A DNA stretch of 64,000 nt from Streptomyces europaeiscabiei (GCF_036346855.1 NZ_CP107841.1:3972001-4036000); one strand, 5' to 3'; shown: positions 17,495 to 26,925, numbered from the stretch's first letter. Program-made: numbers and translations. The notes: a model not told the origin generated them from the letters alone.

Positions 17495-18820
17495 ATGACC
17501 AGGCAGCACGGTTATGCACTTCTGGCGGCCATCGCCGCCCTGGTCGTGGCGATCTCGGCCGCGATCTACACCGGCGTCGGCATCGACGACGGCACCCCCC
17601 GCCAGGAGACGTTCGCCCGCGCGCCCCGCAGCAGCGCCGCCCCCGCCTCCACCGGCGTCTGGGTCGGCGCCTGGGCCGCCTCGCCGAGCGGGTCGGAGCC
17701 GGGCACCGAGTCGGACGGCCTCGCCGGCCAGTCCGTGCGCAACGTGGTGCACACGACCGCCGCCGGTACGAGTGCCCGGGTCACGCTGTCCAACCTCTAC
17801 GGCCAGCAGCCGCTGACCATCACTCACGCCTCGCTCGCCGTGGCCGCCTCGACGGACACCCCGGCCGCGGCGGCCGACACCATGCGCCGCCTCACCTTCG
17901 GCGGCAACCCGAAGGTCGTCATCGCGCCGGGGCAGCAGGTGGTGAGTGACGCCGTACGGGTGGCGATCCCGCACGACAGCGACGTACTGATCACCACCTA
18001 CTCCCCCACCCCCTCCGGCCCGGCGACCTACCACGCGCACGCCCGGCAGATCTCCTACACCGCCGAGGGCGACCGGGCCGAGGACGTCACCGGGGAGCCG
18101 TACACCACACAGTCCCTGCACTGGCGTTATGTCACCGCCCTGGACGTGCTGAGCAACGAGTCCGACGGCACGGTCGTGGTCCTCGGCGACTCGCTCACCG
18201 ACGGCGTCACCTCCACGGTCGGCGAGAACCGGCGCTGGACGGACGTCCTCTCCGGCCGTCTCCGCGCCGCGTCCGGCTCCTCCGGCACACCCCGCTACAG
18301 CGTCGTCAACGAGGGCATCAGCGGCAACCGCGTCCTGACCGACGGCAACGGGCGCCCCGCCGAGAACCCCAGCGGCCTCTCCCGTTTCCAGCGGGACGTC
18401 CTCGGCCGAACGGGCGTCAAGGCCGTCGTCATCGACCTCGGCGTCAACGACATCCTCAAGAACCCCGGCCAGGCCGACCCCGCCGCCATCACCGCCGGCC
18501 TCCGCAGGCTCGTGAAGCAGGCCCACGCCCGCGGCCTGCGCGTCGTGGGCACCACCCTGATGCCCTTCCACGGCCACCGCGGCTACTCCGACCAGCGCGA
18601 ATCCGTCCGCCAGGCCATCAACGCCACGATCCGCTCCGGCGACGTCTTCGACACCTACGTCGACTTCGACAAGGCTCTGCGCGACCCCTACGCCCCCCGC
18701 CGCCTCCGCCCCGACTACGACTCGGGCGACCACCTCCACCCGAGCGACAAGGGCTACGAACAGATGGCGGAGGTCTTCGACCTGGCGAAGCTGAAGGGTT
18801 CGGCACCGGCAGAGCTATAG
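17495..18820 (+). CDS. Secreted SGNH/GDSL-family esterase
   Basis: A 441-residue protein; ATG chosen for GAGGAG 11 bases upstream and because the signal peptide starts there (residues about 6-25). The SGNH blocks are all present: GDSLTDG with nucleophile Ser233, GISGNR, IDLGVNDI and DHLHPSDKGYEQMAE with Asp412 and His415. Length and layout match the two-domain Streptomyces lipases/esterases with an N-terminal beta-rich domain (residues 60-215). It probably removes acyl or acetyl groups from extracellular lipids or polysaccharides. Confidence 0.9.
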   Translation: MTRQHGYALLAAIAALVVAISAAIYTGVGIDDGTPRQETFARAPRSSAAPASTGVWVGAWAASPSGSEPGTESDGLAGQSVRNVVHTTAAGTSARVTLSNLYGQQPLTITHASLAVAASTDTPAAAADTMRRLTFGGNPKVVIAPGQQVVSDAVRVAIPHDSDVLITTYSPTPSGPATYHAHARQISYTAEGDRAEDVTGEPYTTQSLHWRYVTALDVLSNESDGTVVVLGDSLTDGVTSTVGENRRWTDVLSGRLRAASGSSGTPRYSVVNEGISGNRVLTDGNGRPAENPSGLSRFQRDVLGRTGVKAVVIDLGVNDILKNPGQADPAAITAGLRRLVKQAHARGLRVVGTTLMPFHGHRGYSDQRESVRQAINATIRSGDVFDTYVDFDKALRDPYAPRRLRPDYDSGDHLHPSDKGYEQMAEVFDLAKLKGSAPAEL

Positions 18821-19166
18821 GCAGCGCCGCCGTCTTCCAGGGGCGCGGGGAACTGCGCATCTTCCAGGGGCGCGGAGAACTGCCCATCCTTCAAGGCACG
18901 GGGACGGCGCGCATCCTTCAAAACACGGGGACTGCGCGCATCCATCAAGGGCGCCCGCGACTGCGCATCCTTCTCAAGCGCACACTGCGCATCCTTCAAG
19001 CGCACAGGGACTGCGCGCATCCATCAAGGGCGCCCGCGACTGCGCACCCTTCTCAAGCGCACACTGCGCATCCTTCAAGCGCACAGGGACTGCGCGAGCG
19101 ACCACGACGCACCCGCACGCGCAGCCGAGAGCGGGCCCGGTCGGCCCGGTCGGCCCAGTCTGCCTA
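18821..19166. repeat. Repeat-filled intergenic region with 79-bp tandem duplication
   Basis: Between the convergent SGNH and DUF1707 genes. It opens with two copies of the dispersed core AGGGGCGCGGGGAACTGC (from 18838), decays into shorter GCGCATCCTTCAAG motifs, and contains a 79-base unit repeated head to tail (18928-19006 and 19007-19085) with one substitution seen. The unit is itself built of the GCGCATCCTTCAAG motif. No gene is supported here. Confidence 0.85.
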
Positions 19167-20009
19167 CTATTCCCGCCGCCGCTCCCGTTCCTTCTCGCGT
19201 CGTGAGCGCACCGCCTCTCGGACCTGGTCCTTGGCCTCACGATGCGCCTCGTGCATCTCGTGCGCATGGTCACGATGGGACGCCTGCAGCTCCCGCCGTG
19301 CCGCCCGGCGCTCCAGCCGCTCCTGGCGCCGCGCCTCCTTCAACCGCTGCCGCTCGGCCTTCGGGACCTTGCGCTCGACCCCGACCCCGCCCCAGAACGC
19401 GAACCCGGTGATGATCACGCGCGGAGCGCCCGGCTCCCCGGGTACGCCCTCCTCGCTGTGGTCGAAGCCGCCCATGATCCCGAAGCCCCGGACGACGACC
19501 TCGACGCCGGGCGGCACGATCACATTGACCCCGCCCATGATCGCCACGCAGTTGATCGTGACCTCACGGTTCGCGAAGTACGCGTCCCGCAGGTCCAGTT
19601 CACCGCCGCCCCAGAACGCGAAGCAGTCGAACCGCTCGGGCACGGTCCAGCGCCCCTTGCGCTCGAACCCGGACATGACCGCGACGCCCCAGGTGGACGT
19701 ACCGTCACCGCCGACGACCCGCTCCGGCCAACCCACGTCCGCCGCAGGCCCCTTGACCAGCGAGACGGACGGCGGCGGCACGACCGTCGGCGGTGCCACG
19801 GCCCCCGCGCCTGGCAGATCACGGGTGATCGGGGCCAACTCGCCGTACGTCCGCGCCTTGTACGTCGCGTCCAGCCGCTCCTCGAACTCCTCCATGTCGA
19901 GCCGCCCCTCCGCGAGGGCGTCCCGCAGCTGCTCGGAGACTCGTTCACGATCGGCGTCGGAGGCACGAAGGTCCGCGGCGGCCGGAACATCCGGCAGGTC
20001 GTCCGTCAT
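19167..20009 (-). CDS. DUF1707 protein with LiaF-like C-terminal domain and charged tail
   Basis: A 280-residue protein starting at MTDDLPDVPA. Residues about 15-65 are a DUF1707 domain (LRASDADRERVSEQLRDALA, then GRLDMEEFEERLDATY). Residues 105-215 form a beta-repeat domain like the C-terminal part of LiaF/DUF2154 cell-wall stress proteins, with repeated FAFWGGGELDLRD, AIMGGVNVIVPPG, GIMGGF and FAFWGGVGVERK. The last 60 residues are extremely Arg/Glu/Lys-rich and probably a coiled coil. No membrane span is present. LiaF-type proteins sense cell-envelope stress; a similar role here is inference. Confidence 0.85.
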   Translation of the reverse strand: MTDDLPDVPAAADLRASDADRERVSEQLRDALAEGRLDMEEFEERLDATYKARTYGELAPITRDLPGAGAVAPPTVVPPPSVSLVKGPAADVGWPERVVGGDGTSTWGVAVMSGFERKGRWTVPERFDCFAFWGGGELDLRDAYFANREVTINCVAIMGGVNVIVPPGVEVVVRGFGIMGGFDHSEEGVPGEPGAPRVIITGFAFWGGVGVERKVPKAERQRLKEARRQERLERRAARRELQASHRDHAHEMHEAHREAKDQVREAVRSRREKERERRRE

Positions 20010-20043
20010 ACGAATCAGCCTACGAGGAACCCCCCGCACCGTG

Positions 20044-21051
20044 CTACGACACGGCCTGCCCCGTCTCCCCCGCCCGCTCCGCCACTCGCTCCGCCTGCTG
20101 CGCGTACATCTGGGCGATGACGGCCTCGATGTCCGGCTCCCGTACCGACAGGTCGACCAGCGGATACTCCGAGGCGATCCGCGCCACCAGCGGGGCCGCC
20201 GACTCCGACGCCGGGAAGGCCAGCCACTGCCGGGGCCCCTCCACCCGTACGACCCGGGCGGGCGCGGCCTCGATCGGCGGCAGCTCGCGCTCCAGGTCGA
20301 CGACGAGGGTCCGCTCACTCTCGCCCACCTCGTGCAGCCCGGTCAGCGGCCCGTCGTACATCAGACGCCCGTGGTCGATGACCATCACCCGGCGGCACAA
20401 CTGCTCGATGTCCTGGAGGTCGTGCGTGGTGAGCAGCACGGTCGTGCCCTGCTCGGTGTTGAGTTCCTTGAGGAACTCCCGGACCTTGGCCTTGCTGATG
20501 ACGTCGAGCCCGATCGTCGGCTCGTCCAGGTACAGCACCTCGGGATCGTGCAGCAGGGCCGCCGCGATGTCCCCGCGCATGCGCTGGCCGAGCGAGAGCT
20601 GCCGTACGGGCACGTCCAGCAGGGCGCCCAGTTCGAGGAGTTCGACGCAGCGGTCGAGGTTCTCGCGGTAACGGGCGTCGGGGATGCGGTACATGCGGTG
20701 CATCAGCCGGTAGGAGTCGATGAGGGGGAGGTCCCACCACAGGGTCGTACGCTGCCCGAACACCACCCCGATACGCCGGGCGAGCCGCGTCCGCTCGCGG
20801 GACGGGTCGATGCCGGCGACCCGCAGCCGACCCCCGCTCGGGGTCAGGATGCCCGTCAGCATCTTGATGGTGGTCGACTTCCCGGCGCCGTTCGGCCCGA
20901 TGTAACCGACCATCTCCCCTCTCGCCACCGTGAAGGAGATCGAGTCGACCGCCCGCACCTCGTGCCGCTCCCGGCGCATGAACCCGGTCTTCTTGCGGAC
21001 GTCGAAGACCTTCTCCAACTGGTCGAGTTCGATGAACGCGCTGTCTGCCAC
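20044..21051 (-). CDS. ABC transporter ATP-binding protein (ABC-2 exporter type)
   Basis: A 335-residue protein using GTG with GAGG about six bases upstream; longer starts are possible. Walker A is GPNGAGKST, signature LSLGQRMRG, Walker B VLYLDEP and the switch TTHD. The insert FGQRTTLWWDLP and the ISKAKVREFLKELN segment are typical of ATPases paired with DUF990/ABC_2 permeases. It is the last gene of a three-gene operon and energises the two permeases upstream. Substrates of this subfamily are poorly known; multidrug or glycolipid export has been proposed. Confidence 0.9.
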   Translation of the reverse strand: MADSAFIELDQLEKVFDVRKKTGFMRRERHEVRAVDSISFTVARGEMVGYIGPNGAGKSTTIKMLTGILTPSGGRLRVAGIDPSRERTRLARRIGVVFGQRTTLWWDLPLIDSYRLMHRMYRIPDARYRENLDRCVELLELGALLDVPVRQLSLGQRMRGDIAAALLHDPEVLYLDEPTIGLDVISKAKVREFLKELNTEQGTTVLLTTHDLQDIEQLCRRVMVIDHGRLMYDGPLTGLHEVGESERTLVVDLERELPPIEAAPARVVRVEGPRQWLAFPASESAAPLVARIASEYPLVDLSVREPDIEAVIAQMYAQQAERVAERAGETGQAVS

Positions 21052-21085
21052 GCTTGGCCTCACGGTTGGCTTCACGGTTGGCTCC

Positions 21086-22012
21086 CTAACTCCCCGTACT
21101 CCGATACGAACGCAGCCCCGCCCGCCACGCGACCCCCGCCAGCGCACAGCAGGCCACGCCGACCAGCGGGGGTGCGAAGGCCAGCCAGGCCGGCAGGTCG
21201 AGGGGGTAGGGGCGGCCCAGGATGTACAGCCCGGGCACCCAGTTGACGAAGGCGAGCGGCAGGACGAAGGTCACACCGCGCAGCAGGTCCTTGGCGAAGA
21301 GGGCCGGCGGGTACTGCAGCAGGGTCGCGCCGCCGTACGTGAAGGCGTTCTGCACCTCGGAGGCGTCCTGCGCGACGAACTGGAAGGCCGCGCCCCCGAT
21401 GAACACCGCCGCGAAGATCAGTCCGCCGCTGCACACCATCAGCGGGATCATCAGCACCTTGACCGGTGTCCAGGCGATGTCGAGCGTGGTCAGGGCGTAC
21501 CCGAGGACGAACAGGCCCTGGCTGACCCGGCCGAGGCGGCGCAGCGCGAACTTGTCGGCGGCGACCTGGGCGAGCACCGGGACCGGGCGGACGAGGAGGG
21601 TGTCCAGCGTGCCGTCGCGGACCCGGCGGCCGAGCCGGTCCATGGAGCCGATCATCAGATCCGCGAGCCCGAAGGCGACGGCGGAGGTGCCGTACAGCAG
21701 GGCGATCTCGGGCAGGGTGAAGCCGCCCAACTCGTCGACCTGGGAGAACATCAGCAGGATCGCGACGAAGTCGAAGGAGGTCGCCGCGAAGTTCCCGAAG
21801 GTCGTCATGGCGAAGGAGGCGCGGTAGGCCATCGTGGAGCGGATCCACATGGCGGCGATCATGCGGTAGGCGCGCAGCCCGTCACGGACACGGCGGTACG
21901 TGCCGTACTCGCCGAACGGGTTCTCCGCGGCCGACTCCTCTGCCCGCGCGCCCGCGCGTCCGCCCGCACGCTCACTTGGCCGATCGTCCGCGCGTTCGTC
22001 GAGGTCAGCCAC
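21086..22012 (-). CDS. ABC-2 family permease
   Basis: A 308-residue membrane protein with about six spans. The N-terminal 35 residues are charged and Ala/Arg-rich. Segments such as GFTLPEIALLYGTSAVAFGL, RRVRDGTLDTLLVRPVPVL and the C-terminal YPLDLPAWLAFAPPL fit ABC_2_membrane_6 (DUF990) permeases, whose signature is the conserved R-D-G-T/R-P pair. Its start overlaps the end of the preceding permease by 8 bases, so the subunits are co-translated as a heterodimer. Confidence 0.85.
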   Translation of the reverse strand: MADLDERADDRPSERAGGRAGARAEESAAENPFGEYGTYRRVRDGLRAYRMIAAMWIRSTMAYRASFAMTTFGNFAATSFDFVAILLMFSQVDELGGFTLPEIALLYGTSAVAFGLADLMIGSMDRLGRRVRDGTLDTLLVRPVPVLAQVAADKFALRRLGRVSQGLFVLGYALTTLDIAWTPVKVLMIPLMVCSGGLIFAAVFIGGAAFQFVAQDASEVQNAFTYGGATLLQYPPALFAKDLLRGVTFVLPLAFVNWVPGLYILGRPYPLDLPAWLAFAPPLVGVACCALAGVAWRAGLRSYRSTGS

Positions 22013-22805
22013 CCTGGACCACCACCTTCCGCGTCGCCGCCGACTGGATCAGCCGCCCGACCACCAGCAGCACCGCCGCCCAGGCGAGCTGGAAGGCGTA
22101 CGTCCCCCACGGGTCGGCCTCGCCCAGCAGGACGTCCGCCGGGGCCTGGAGCAGCGCGGACCAGGGCAGGAGGCGGGCGAGGTCGCCGAGCGCGCCCGGG
22201 AAGACGTTCAGCGGCAGGAGCATCCCGGAGAAGAAGACTCCGGTGAGCCAGGTGATCTGCATCGCTCCGGCGCCGTCGAGGAGCCAGAACGCCCACAGGG
22301 CCACGATGTACCGGATCGCGAAGCTGACGAGGGCCCCCAGGGCGACCGCGACGAGACAGGCGAGCCAGGGCAGCGGTCCCGGGGGCAGCGCCAGGTCGAA
22401 GAAGAGCGCGCCGCACACCATGGGGACGACACCGCGTCCGAGCAGCTGGAACAGGGCCCGGCCCATGTCCGCGGCGAGCCACCACATCTGGAGGTCGACC
22501 GGCCGGTACAGGTCGACCGCGATGTCCCCGGTCCGGATCCGCTCGATCAGCTCCTCCTCGAACCCCACGCTGCCCAGCACCATCACCGCGAACATGGCCT
22601 GGCCGACCCATACATAGGTGAGGGCCTGCGCCTGGTCGTAGCCGCCCAGGTGGGGCTTCTCGTGCCAGAGGGCCAGGTAGGTGTATGCGAGGATGAAGCC
22701 GAAGACGGTGTTGGTGAACACCCCCGCGGCGGTGGCCACCCGATATGTCGCGTACCGCCTGAAACCACCGGCGGCGACGGCGGCGTACAACCGCCCTGTG
22801 CCCAC
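22005..22805 (-). CDS. ABC-2 family permease, first gene of exporter operon
   Basis: A 266-residue protein starting at GTG (MGTGRLYAAV). Six membrane spans are visible, with RIRTGDIAVDLYRPVDLQMW, the subfamily counterpart of the R-x-G-x-x-D-x-x-L-x-R-P motif, and TGVFFSGMLLPLNVFP in the exporter core. It pairs with the downstream permease and ATPase. The promoter must lie in the 287 bases shared with the divergent penicillin-binding protein gene. Confidence 0.85.
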   Translation of the reverse strand: MGTGRLYAAVAAGGFRRYATYRVATAAGVFTNTVFGFILAYTYLALWHEKPHLGGYDQAQALTYVWVGQAMFAVMVLGSVGFEEELIERIRTGDIAVDLYRPVDLQMWWLAADMGRALFQLLGRGVVPMVCGALFFDLALPPGPLPWLACLVAVALGALVSFAIRYIVALWAFWLLDGAGAMQITWLTGVFFSGMLLPLNVFPGALGDLARLLPWSALLQAPADVLLGEADPWGTYAFQLAWAAVLLVVGRLIQSAATRKVVVQGG

Positions 22806-23092
22806 GAGGAAACCCCCATCCGCTGCGAAGAGTTAGGCGAAAGGCCGAGGCCTGGACCGATTCGGGCCGAAGCGAAGAAGCCTAGTCCGCGGCCGGTGGG
22901 GCCTGCCAGGCGTTTTCGGGGGCGGACGGTGGTGCTCGTGTGGTGTGCGGGGCACGTGTCGGGATCCGGGAACGGATCGAGCGGTACGAGAGTCTTTACT
23001 CAAGGGCACAGAACCGGCCCGGAGCGGGCGCAAAGCGTACGAGTCCGTACGGAAATGAACGTACGACGCGAAAACAGGAGCACGGCAGCACG

Positions 23093-26000
23093 ATGAGCGA
23101 CGAGCCGCAGCCGAAGCGGAACGGCCCGGGCTGGGCACCGAGAGACCCGGAGCGACGCACTCCGGGCACGACTCCGGGGTCCGGCGACAGCGCCGCCAAG
23201 GGGAACACCGACCCGAAGCCCGGCACGACGCCGGGCGGGAGCGCGGACACGGCGCCCAGCGGGGCGCCTGACGCGGCCTCCCTCCGGAGGCCTGACGCGG
23301 CGTCCGGCGGGAAGCCCGACGCGCCATCCGCCGGGAAGCCCGGCACGACGCCCGGCGGGAGGCCGGACGGAAAGCCCGGCACGCCGCCCGGCGGAAAGCC
23401 TGGCGGGCAGTCCGGTGCAGCGCCCGGCGCACCGTCCGGTGCGGCACCCGGCGCGCGGTCCGGTGCGGCACCCGGCGCGCGGTCCGGTGCGGCACCCGGC
23501 GCGCGGTCCGGTGCGGCACCCGCTGGACAGTCCGGTGCCGTGCCCGGCAGGCAGTCCGGTGCGGCGCCCGGAGCAAAGCCCGGCTCGGCTCCCTCCGGCT
23601 CGGCTCCCTCCGGCTCGACACCCCTCGGCTCGGCTCCCGGCGGGAAGCCCGGCACGGGATCCGCCCGGACGCCTCAGGCCAAGCCGACGCCGACCTCTGA
23701 CGGCAAGCCTGTCGGGGCCCGTGACGGCAAGCCCGCCGGGCCTCGTGACGGTCGGCCGGCCGGGACCCGCGACGCCAAGCCCGTCGGTGCGCGTGACAGT
23801 GGCCCCGCCGGATCCCGGTCCCCGGACGCCAGACCCGTCGCCGGACGCGACGGCACCCCCGCCGGAGTCCCGGACGCCAGGGCGGCCAGGGCCGCCAGAG
23901 CTGCCAGGGCCGCCGGCGCACAAGGCGGCACCGCCGCCCCCCGGACGCCCGCCGCGGCATCCGGCACGGCATCCGGCGCCGCCGCTGACGACACCCCCAC
24001 CACCACCCTGGGCATCACGCCGGGCCGGAAGTCCGCCGCGGCGGCCACGCGGCCCGTGGGCGACACGCCGACCCAGGCCCTGGGCGTCATCTCCGCAGGA
24101 AAGGCCACCGCCACCGCCGCCCCGGCACCCGCCGCCGCGCCCGACACCACGCCCAGCCCGGCGGCCGGGGGCGGCAAGGCGGAGAAGGGCAAGCGGCCCA
24201 AGCGCAAGGGGTGGAGACGGCTGTTCCCCACCTGGCGCATGGTGCTCGGCGCCTTCGTCATCGGGCTCATGCTGATCGTCGGCGCCTTCGTGCTGGGCTA
24301 CAACATGGTCCACATCCCCAAGGCGAACGCGTTCGCGACCAAGCAGAGCAACGTCTACCTGTACGCGGACGGAAGCCAGATCGCCCGCGACGGCGAGGTC
24401 AACCGCGAGAACGTCCCGCTGTCGAAGGTCTCCAAGGCCGCGCAGCAAGCCGTACTGGCCGCCGAGGACCGCGACTTCTACTCCGAGCCGGCCATCGACC
24501 TCAAGGCGATGGCCCGCGCGGCCTGGAACACCGCGACCGGCAAGGGCAAGCAGTCCGGTTCGACGATCACCCAGCAGTACGTGAAGAACTACTACCTGGC
24601 CCAGGACCAGACCGTCACCCGCAAGGCCAAGGAGTTCTTCATCTCGATCAAGCTGGACCGCGAGGTGACCAAGGACGAGATCCTGGAGGGCTACCTCAAC
24701 ACCAGCTTCTTCGGCCGCAACGCCTACGGCATCCAGGCCGCCGCCCAGGCCTACTACGGCATCGACGCCGACGAACTCACCGCCGAGCAGGGCGCCTACC
24801 TCGCCGCCCTGGTCAACGCGCCCAGCATGTACGACGTCGTCGCCCACCCCGAGAACAAGAAAGCGGCCGTCGCCCGCTGGAACTACGTCCTCGACGGCAT
24901 GGTCAAGGAGGGCTGGCTCGAGCAGTCCGAGCGGACCGGCGCGAAGTTCCCGATGCCGAAGCAGGCCACCACCTCCACCGCCTTCTCCGGCCAGCGCGGC
25001 TACCTCGTCGAAGCCATCAAGTCGTACCTCATCGAGCACAAGATCATCGACGAGAAGGCGCTGGAGAACGGCGGTGGCTACCGCATCACCACCACCATCC
25101 AGCCCAAGATGCAGGACGCCTTCATCAAGGCCGTCGACGACCAGCTGATGGACAAGCTCGACAAGAAGAACCGCAAGGTCGACAACTACGTCCGCGCCGG
25201 CGGTGTCTCCATCGACCCGAAGACCGGCAAGGTCATCGCGATGTACGGCGGCATCGACTACACCAAGCAGTACGTGAACAACGCGACCCGCCGCGACTTC
25301 CAGGTCGGCTCCATCTTCAAGCCCATCGTGTTCACCTCCGCCGTGGAGAACGCCTCCAACAACCAGAGCGGCCAGGCGATCACCCCGAACACGGTCTACG
25401 ACGGCACCAACAGGCGCCCCGTGACGGGCTGGAGCGGCGGGACGTACGCCCCCGAGAACGAGGACTACGTCAACTACGGCGACATCACCGTCCGCCAGGC
25501 CACCCAGAGCTCCGTGAACTCGGTGTACGCGCAGATGGCCGTGGACATCGGCCCCGAGAAGGTCGAGAAGACCGCGATCGACCTCGGCGTGCCCAAGAAC
25601 ACCCCGGACATGAACCCGTACCCGTCCATCGCCCTGGGCACCGCCACCGCGAGCGTCCTCGACATGACGGAGGCGTACGCCACGCTCGCCAACCACGGCA
25701 GGCACGGCACGTACACGATGATCGAGAAGATCAGCAAGGACGGCGAGGTGGTCGACGTCCCCTCCACCGAGTCCACGCAGGCCGTCAGCCGCAAGGCCGC
25801 CGACACCACCACCTCCGTCCTGCAGAGCGTGGTCCAGAGCGGCACCGCCACCGCCGCCCAGTCCTCCGGCCACCCGGTCGCCGGCAAGACCGGCACCGCC
25901 GAGGAGGACAAGGCGGCCTGGTTCGCCGGCTACACCCCCGACCTCGCCACCGTCGTCTCCGTCATGGGCCAGGACCCCAAGACCGGCGCCCACAAGCCGC

Positions 26001-26494
26001 TGTACGGCGCGATGGGCCTGCCCCGCATCAACGGTGGCGGGGCGCCCACGGAGATCTGGGCGCAGTTCACCAAGACCGCCCTCAAGGGCAAGAAGGTGAA
26101 GGACTTCGACCTCGACCTCCAGGTCGGCGCCGACGTCGTCTACACCCCGCCCAGCACCCCCGCCGACGAGCCGGGCGCCACCGGCGACGAGGAGACCGCC
26201 GGCGCCACGGGCGACGAGGAGACCGGCGGCCCGACGGACGAGGACACCGGCGACGGCACCACCACCGGCGGCACGCCCACGACCGACGGCGGGACGACGT
26301 CCACCGGCGGCACGGCGACGGACGGAGGTACCACGTCCACCGGCGGCACGGCGACGGACGGCGGCACGACGTCCACCGGCGGCGCCACGACCGACGGAGG
26401 CACGACCTCCAGCGGCGGCGCCACGACCGACGGGGGCACTACGGACGGCGGAGCCACCACAGGGGGCGAGACATCGGTGGGACCGTTCGGGTAG
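23093..26494 (+). CDS. Bifunctional class A penicillin-binding protein with long repetitive tails
   Basis: A 1133-residue protein starting at MSDEPQPKRN. Residues 1-375 are a disordered cytoplasmic region of Pro/Gly/Ala repeats (PGGKPGT, SGAAPGAR and similar). One membrane span covers about 379-407. A GT51 glycosyltransferase domain follows with AAEDRDFYSE (from about 458) and GSTITQQYVKN. The transpeptidase domain has S740-I-F-K743, S807-V-N809 and K932-T-G. The C terminus is a Thr/Gly/Asp repeat tail (TTSTGGTATDGG). It polymerises and crosslinks peptidoglycan. Family members are usually 700-800 residues, so the tails are the oddity. Confidence 0.95.
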   Translation: MSDEPQPKRNGPGWAPRDPERRTPGTTPGSGDSAAKGNTDPKPGTTPGGSADTAPSGAPDAASLRRPDAASGGKPDAPSAGKPGTTPGGRPDGKPGTPPGGKPGGQSGAAPGAPSGAAPGARSGAAPGARSGAAPGARSGAAPAGQSGAVPGRQSGAAPGAKPGSAPSGSAPSGSTPLGSAPGGKPGTGSARTPQAKPTPTSDGKPVGARDGKPAGPRDGRPAGTRDAKPVGARDSGPAGSRSPDARPVAGRDGTPAGVPDARAARAARAARAAGAQGGTAAPRTPAAASGTASGAAADDTPTTTLGITPGRKSAAAATRPVGDTPTQALGVISAGKATATAAPAPAAAPDTTPSPAAGGGKAEKGKRPKRKGWRRLFPTWRMVLGAFVIGLMLIVGAFVLGYNMVHIPKANAFATKQSNVYLYADGSQIARDGEVNRENVPLSKVSKAAQQAVLAAEDRDFYSEPAIDLKAMARAAWNTATGKGKQSGSTITQQYVKNYYLAQDQTVTRKAKEFFISIKLDREVTKDEILEGYLNTSFFGRNAYGIQAAAQAYYGIDADELTAEQGAYLAALVNAPSMYDVVAHPENKKAAVARWNYVLDGMVKEGWLEQSERTGAKFPMPKQATTSTAFSGQRGYLVEAIKSYLIEHKIIDEKALENGGGYRITTTIQPKMQDAFIKAVDDQLMDKLDKKNRKVDNYVRAGGVSIDPKTGKVIAMYGGIDYTKQYVNNATRRDFQVGSIFKPIVFTSAVENASNNQSGQAITPNTVYDGTNRRPVTGWSGGTYAPENEDYVNYGDITVRQATQSSVNSVYAQMAVDIGPEKVEKTAIDLGVPKNTPDMNPYPSIALGTATASVLDMTEAYATLANHGRHGTYTMIEKISKDGEVVDVPSTESTQAVSRKAADTTTSVLQSVVQSGTATAAQSSGHPVAGKTGTAEEDKAAWFAGYTPDLATVVSVMGQDPKTGAHKPLYGAMGLPRINGGGAPTEIWAQFTKTALKGKKVKDFDLDLQVGADVVYTPPSTPADEPGATGDEETAGATGDEETGGPTDEDTGDGTTTGGTPTTDGGTTSTGGTATDGGTTSTGGTATDGGTTSTGGATTDGGTTSSGGATTDGGTTDGGATTGGETSVGPFG

Positions 26495-26504
26495 CTACGG
26501 CTGC

Positions 26505-26825
26505 TCAGTGGCCGGAGGTGGCCTTCAACCCCACCACGGCCACGAGCAGCAGACACACGAAGAAGATCCGGGCGGCGGTGGTCGGCTCCCCCAGCACCAC
26601 CATGCCGAACACCGCCGCCCCGGCCGCCCCGATCCCCACCCACACGCCGTACGCGGTACCGATGGGCAGCGTCCTGGCGGCATAGGAGAGCAGGACCATG
26701 CTGGCGACGATGCCCGCGCCGGTGAGCACGCTGGGCAGCGGCCGAGTGAATCCGTCGGTGTACTTCATCCCGACCGCCCAGCCGACTTCGAGCAGTCCGG
26801 CGACGACGAGCAGAACCCAGGCCAT
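26505..26825 (-). CDS. SMR-family exporter, Gdx/SugE (guanidinium) type
   Basis: A 106-residue protein with four membrane spans. Glu13 and Trp16 in LLEVGWAVGMKYTDGF, plus TLPIGTAYGVWVGIGA, match the Gdx (formerly SugE) branch of small multidrug resistance proteins, which export guanidinium in exchange for protons as antiparallel dimers. A guanidine-III riboswitch precedes it on the same strand, which strongly supports this substrate. The GGAGG ribosome binding site is about six bases before the ATG and can pair with CCTC just upstream. Confidence 0.9.
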   Translation of the reverse strand: MAWVLLVVAGLLEVGWAVGMKYTDGFTRPLPSVLTGAGIVASMVLLSYAARTLPIGTAYGVWVGIGAAGAAVFGMVVLGEPTTAARIFFVCLLLVAVVGLKATSGH

Positions 26826-26856
26826 GACGAGCACCTCCGTGAGGGGATCAACGGGT

Positions 26857-26898
26857 GCGTCGTCTTTGCCTTGGCCCGGTACGGCGCGTCTCGTCGGG
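26857..26898 (-). ncRNA. Guanidine-III (ykkC-III) riboswitch
   Basis: Read on the minus strand this starts CCCGACGAGACGCGCCGTAC, then CGGGCC and finally AAAGACGACGC. It aligns along its full length with the guanidine-III aptamer as I recall it from Thermobifida/Thermobispora-type sequences (CCGGACGAG, GCGCCGUACCCGG, CAAGACGGCGC). The CCCG/CGGG helix covaries with the CCGG/CCGG helix of that reference. The pseudoknot GCGCCGU with ACGACGC has one apparent mismatch. It ends about 31 bases before the start of the SMR exporter. Guanidine is expected to raise expression of the exporter. Confidence 0.85.
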
Positions 26899-26925
26899 TT
26901 CACTCAAAGGTAGCAAGCAAAAGGT

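Noticed and set aside
18821..19166. Possible small protein on the minus strand translated through the repeats
   Set aside because: Repeats shift in frame and no start with a ribosome site or family match is seen.
23000..25993. Very long open frame on the minus strand opposite the penicillin-binding protein gene
   Set aside because: It is the antisense shadow of a strongly recognised protein; its composition is an Ala/Gly/Val-rich artefact of high GC with no family match.
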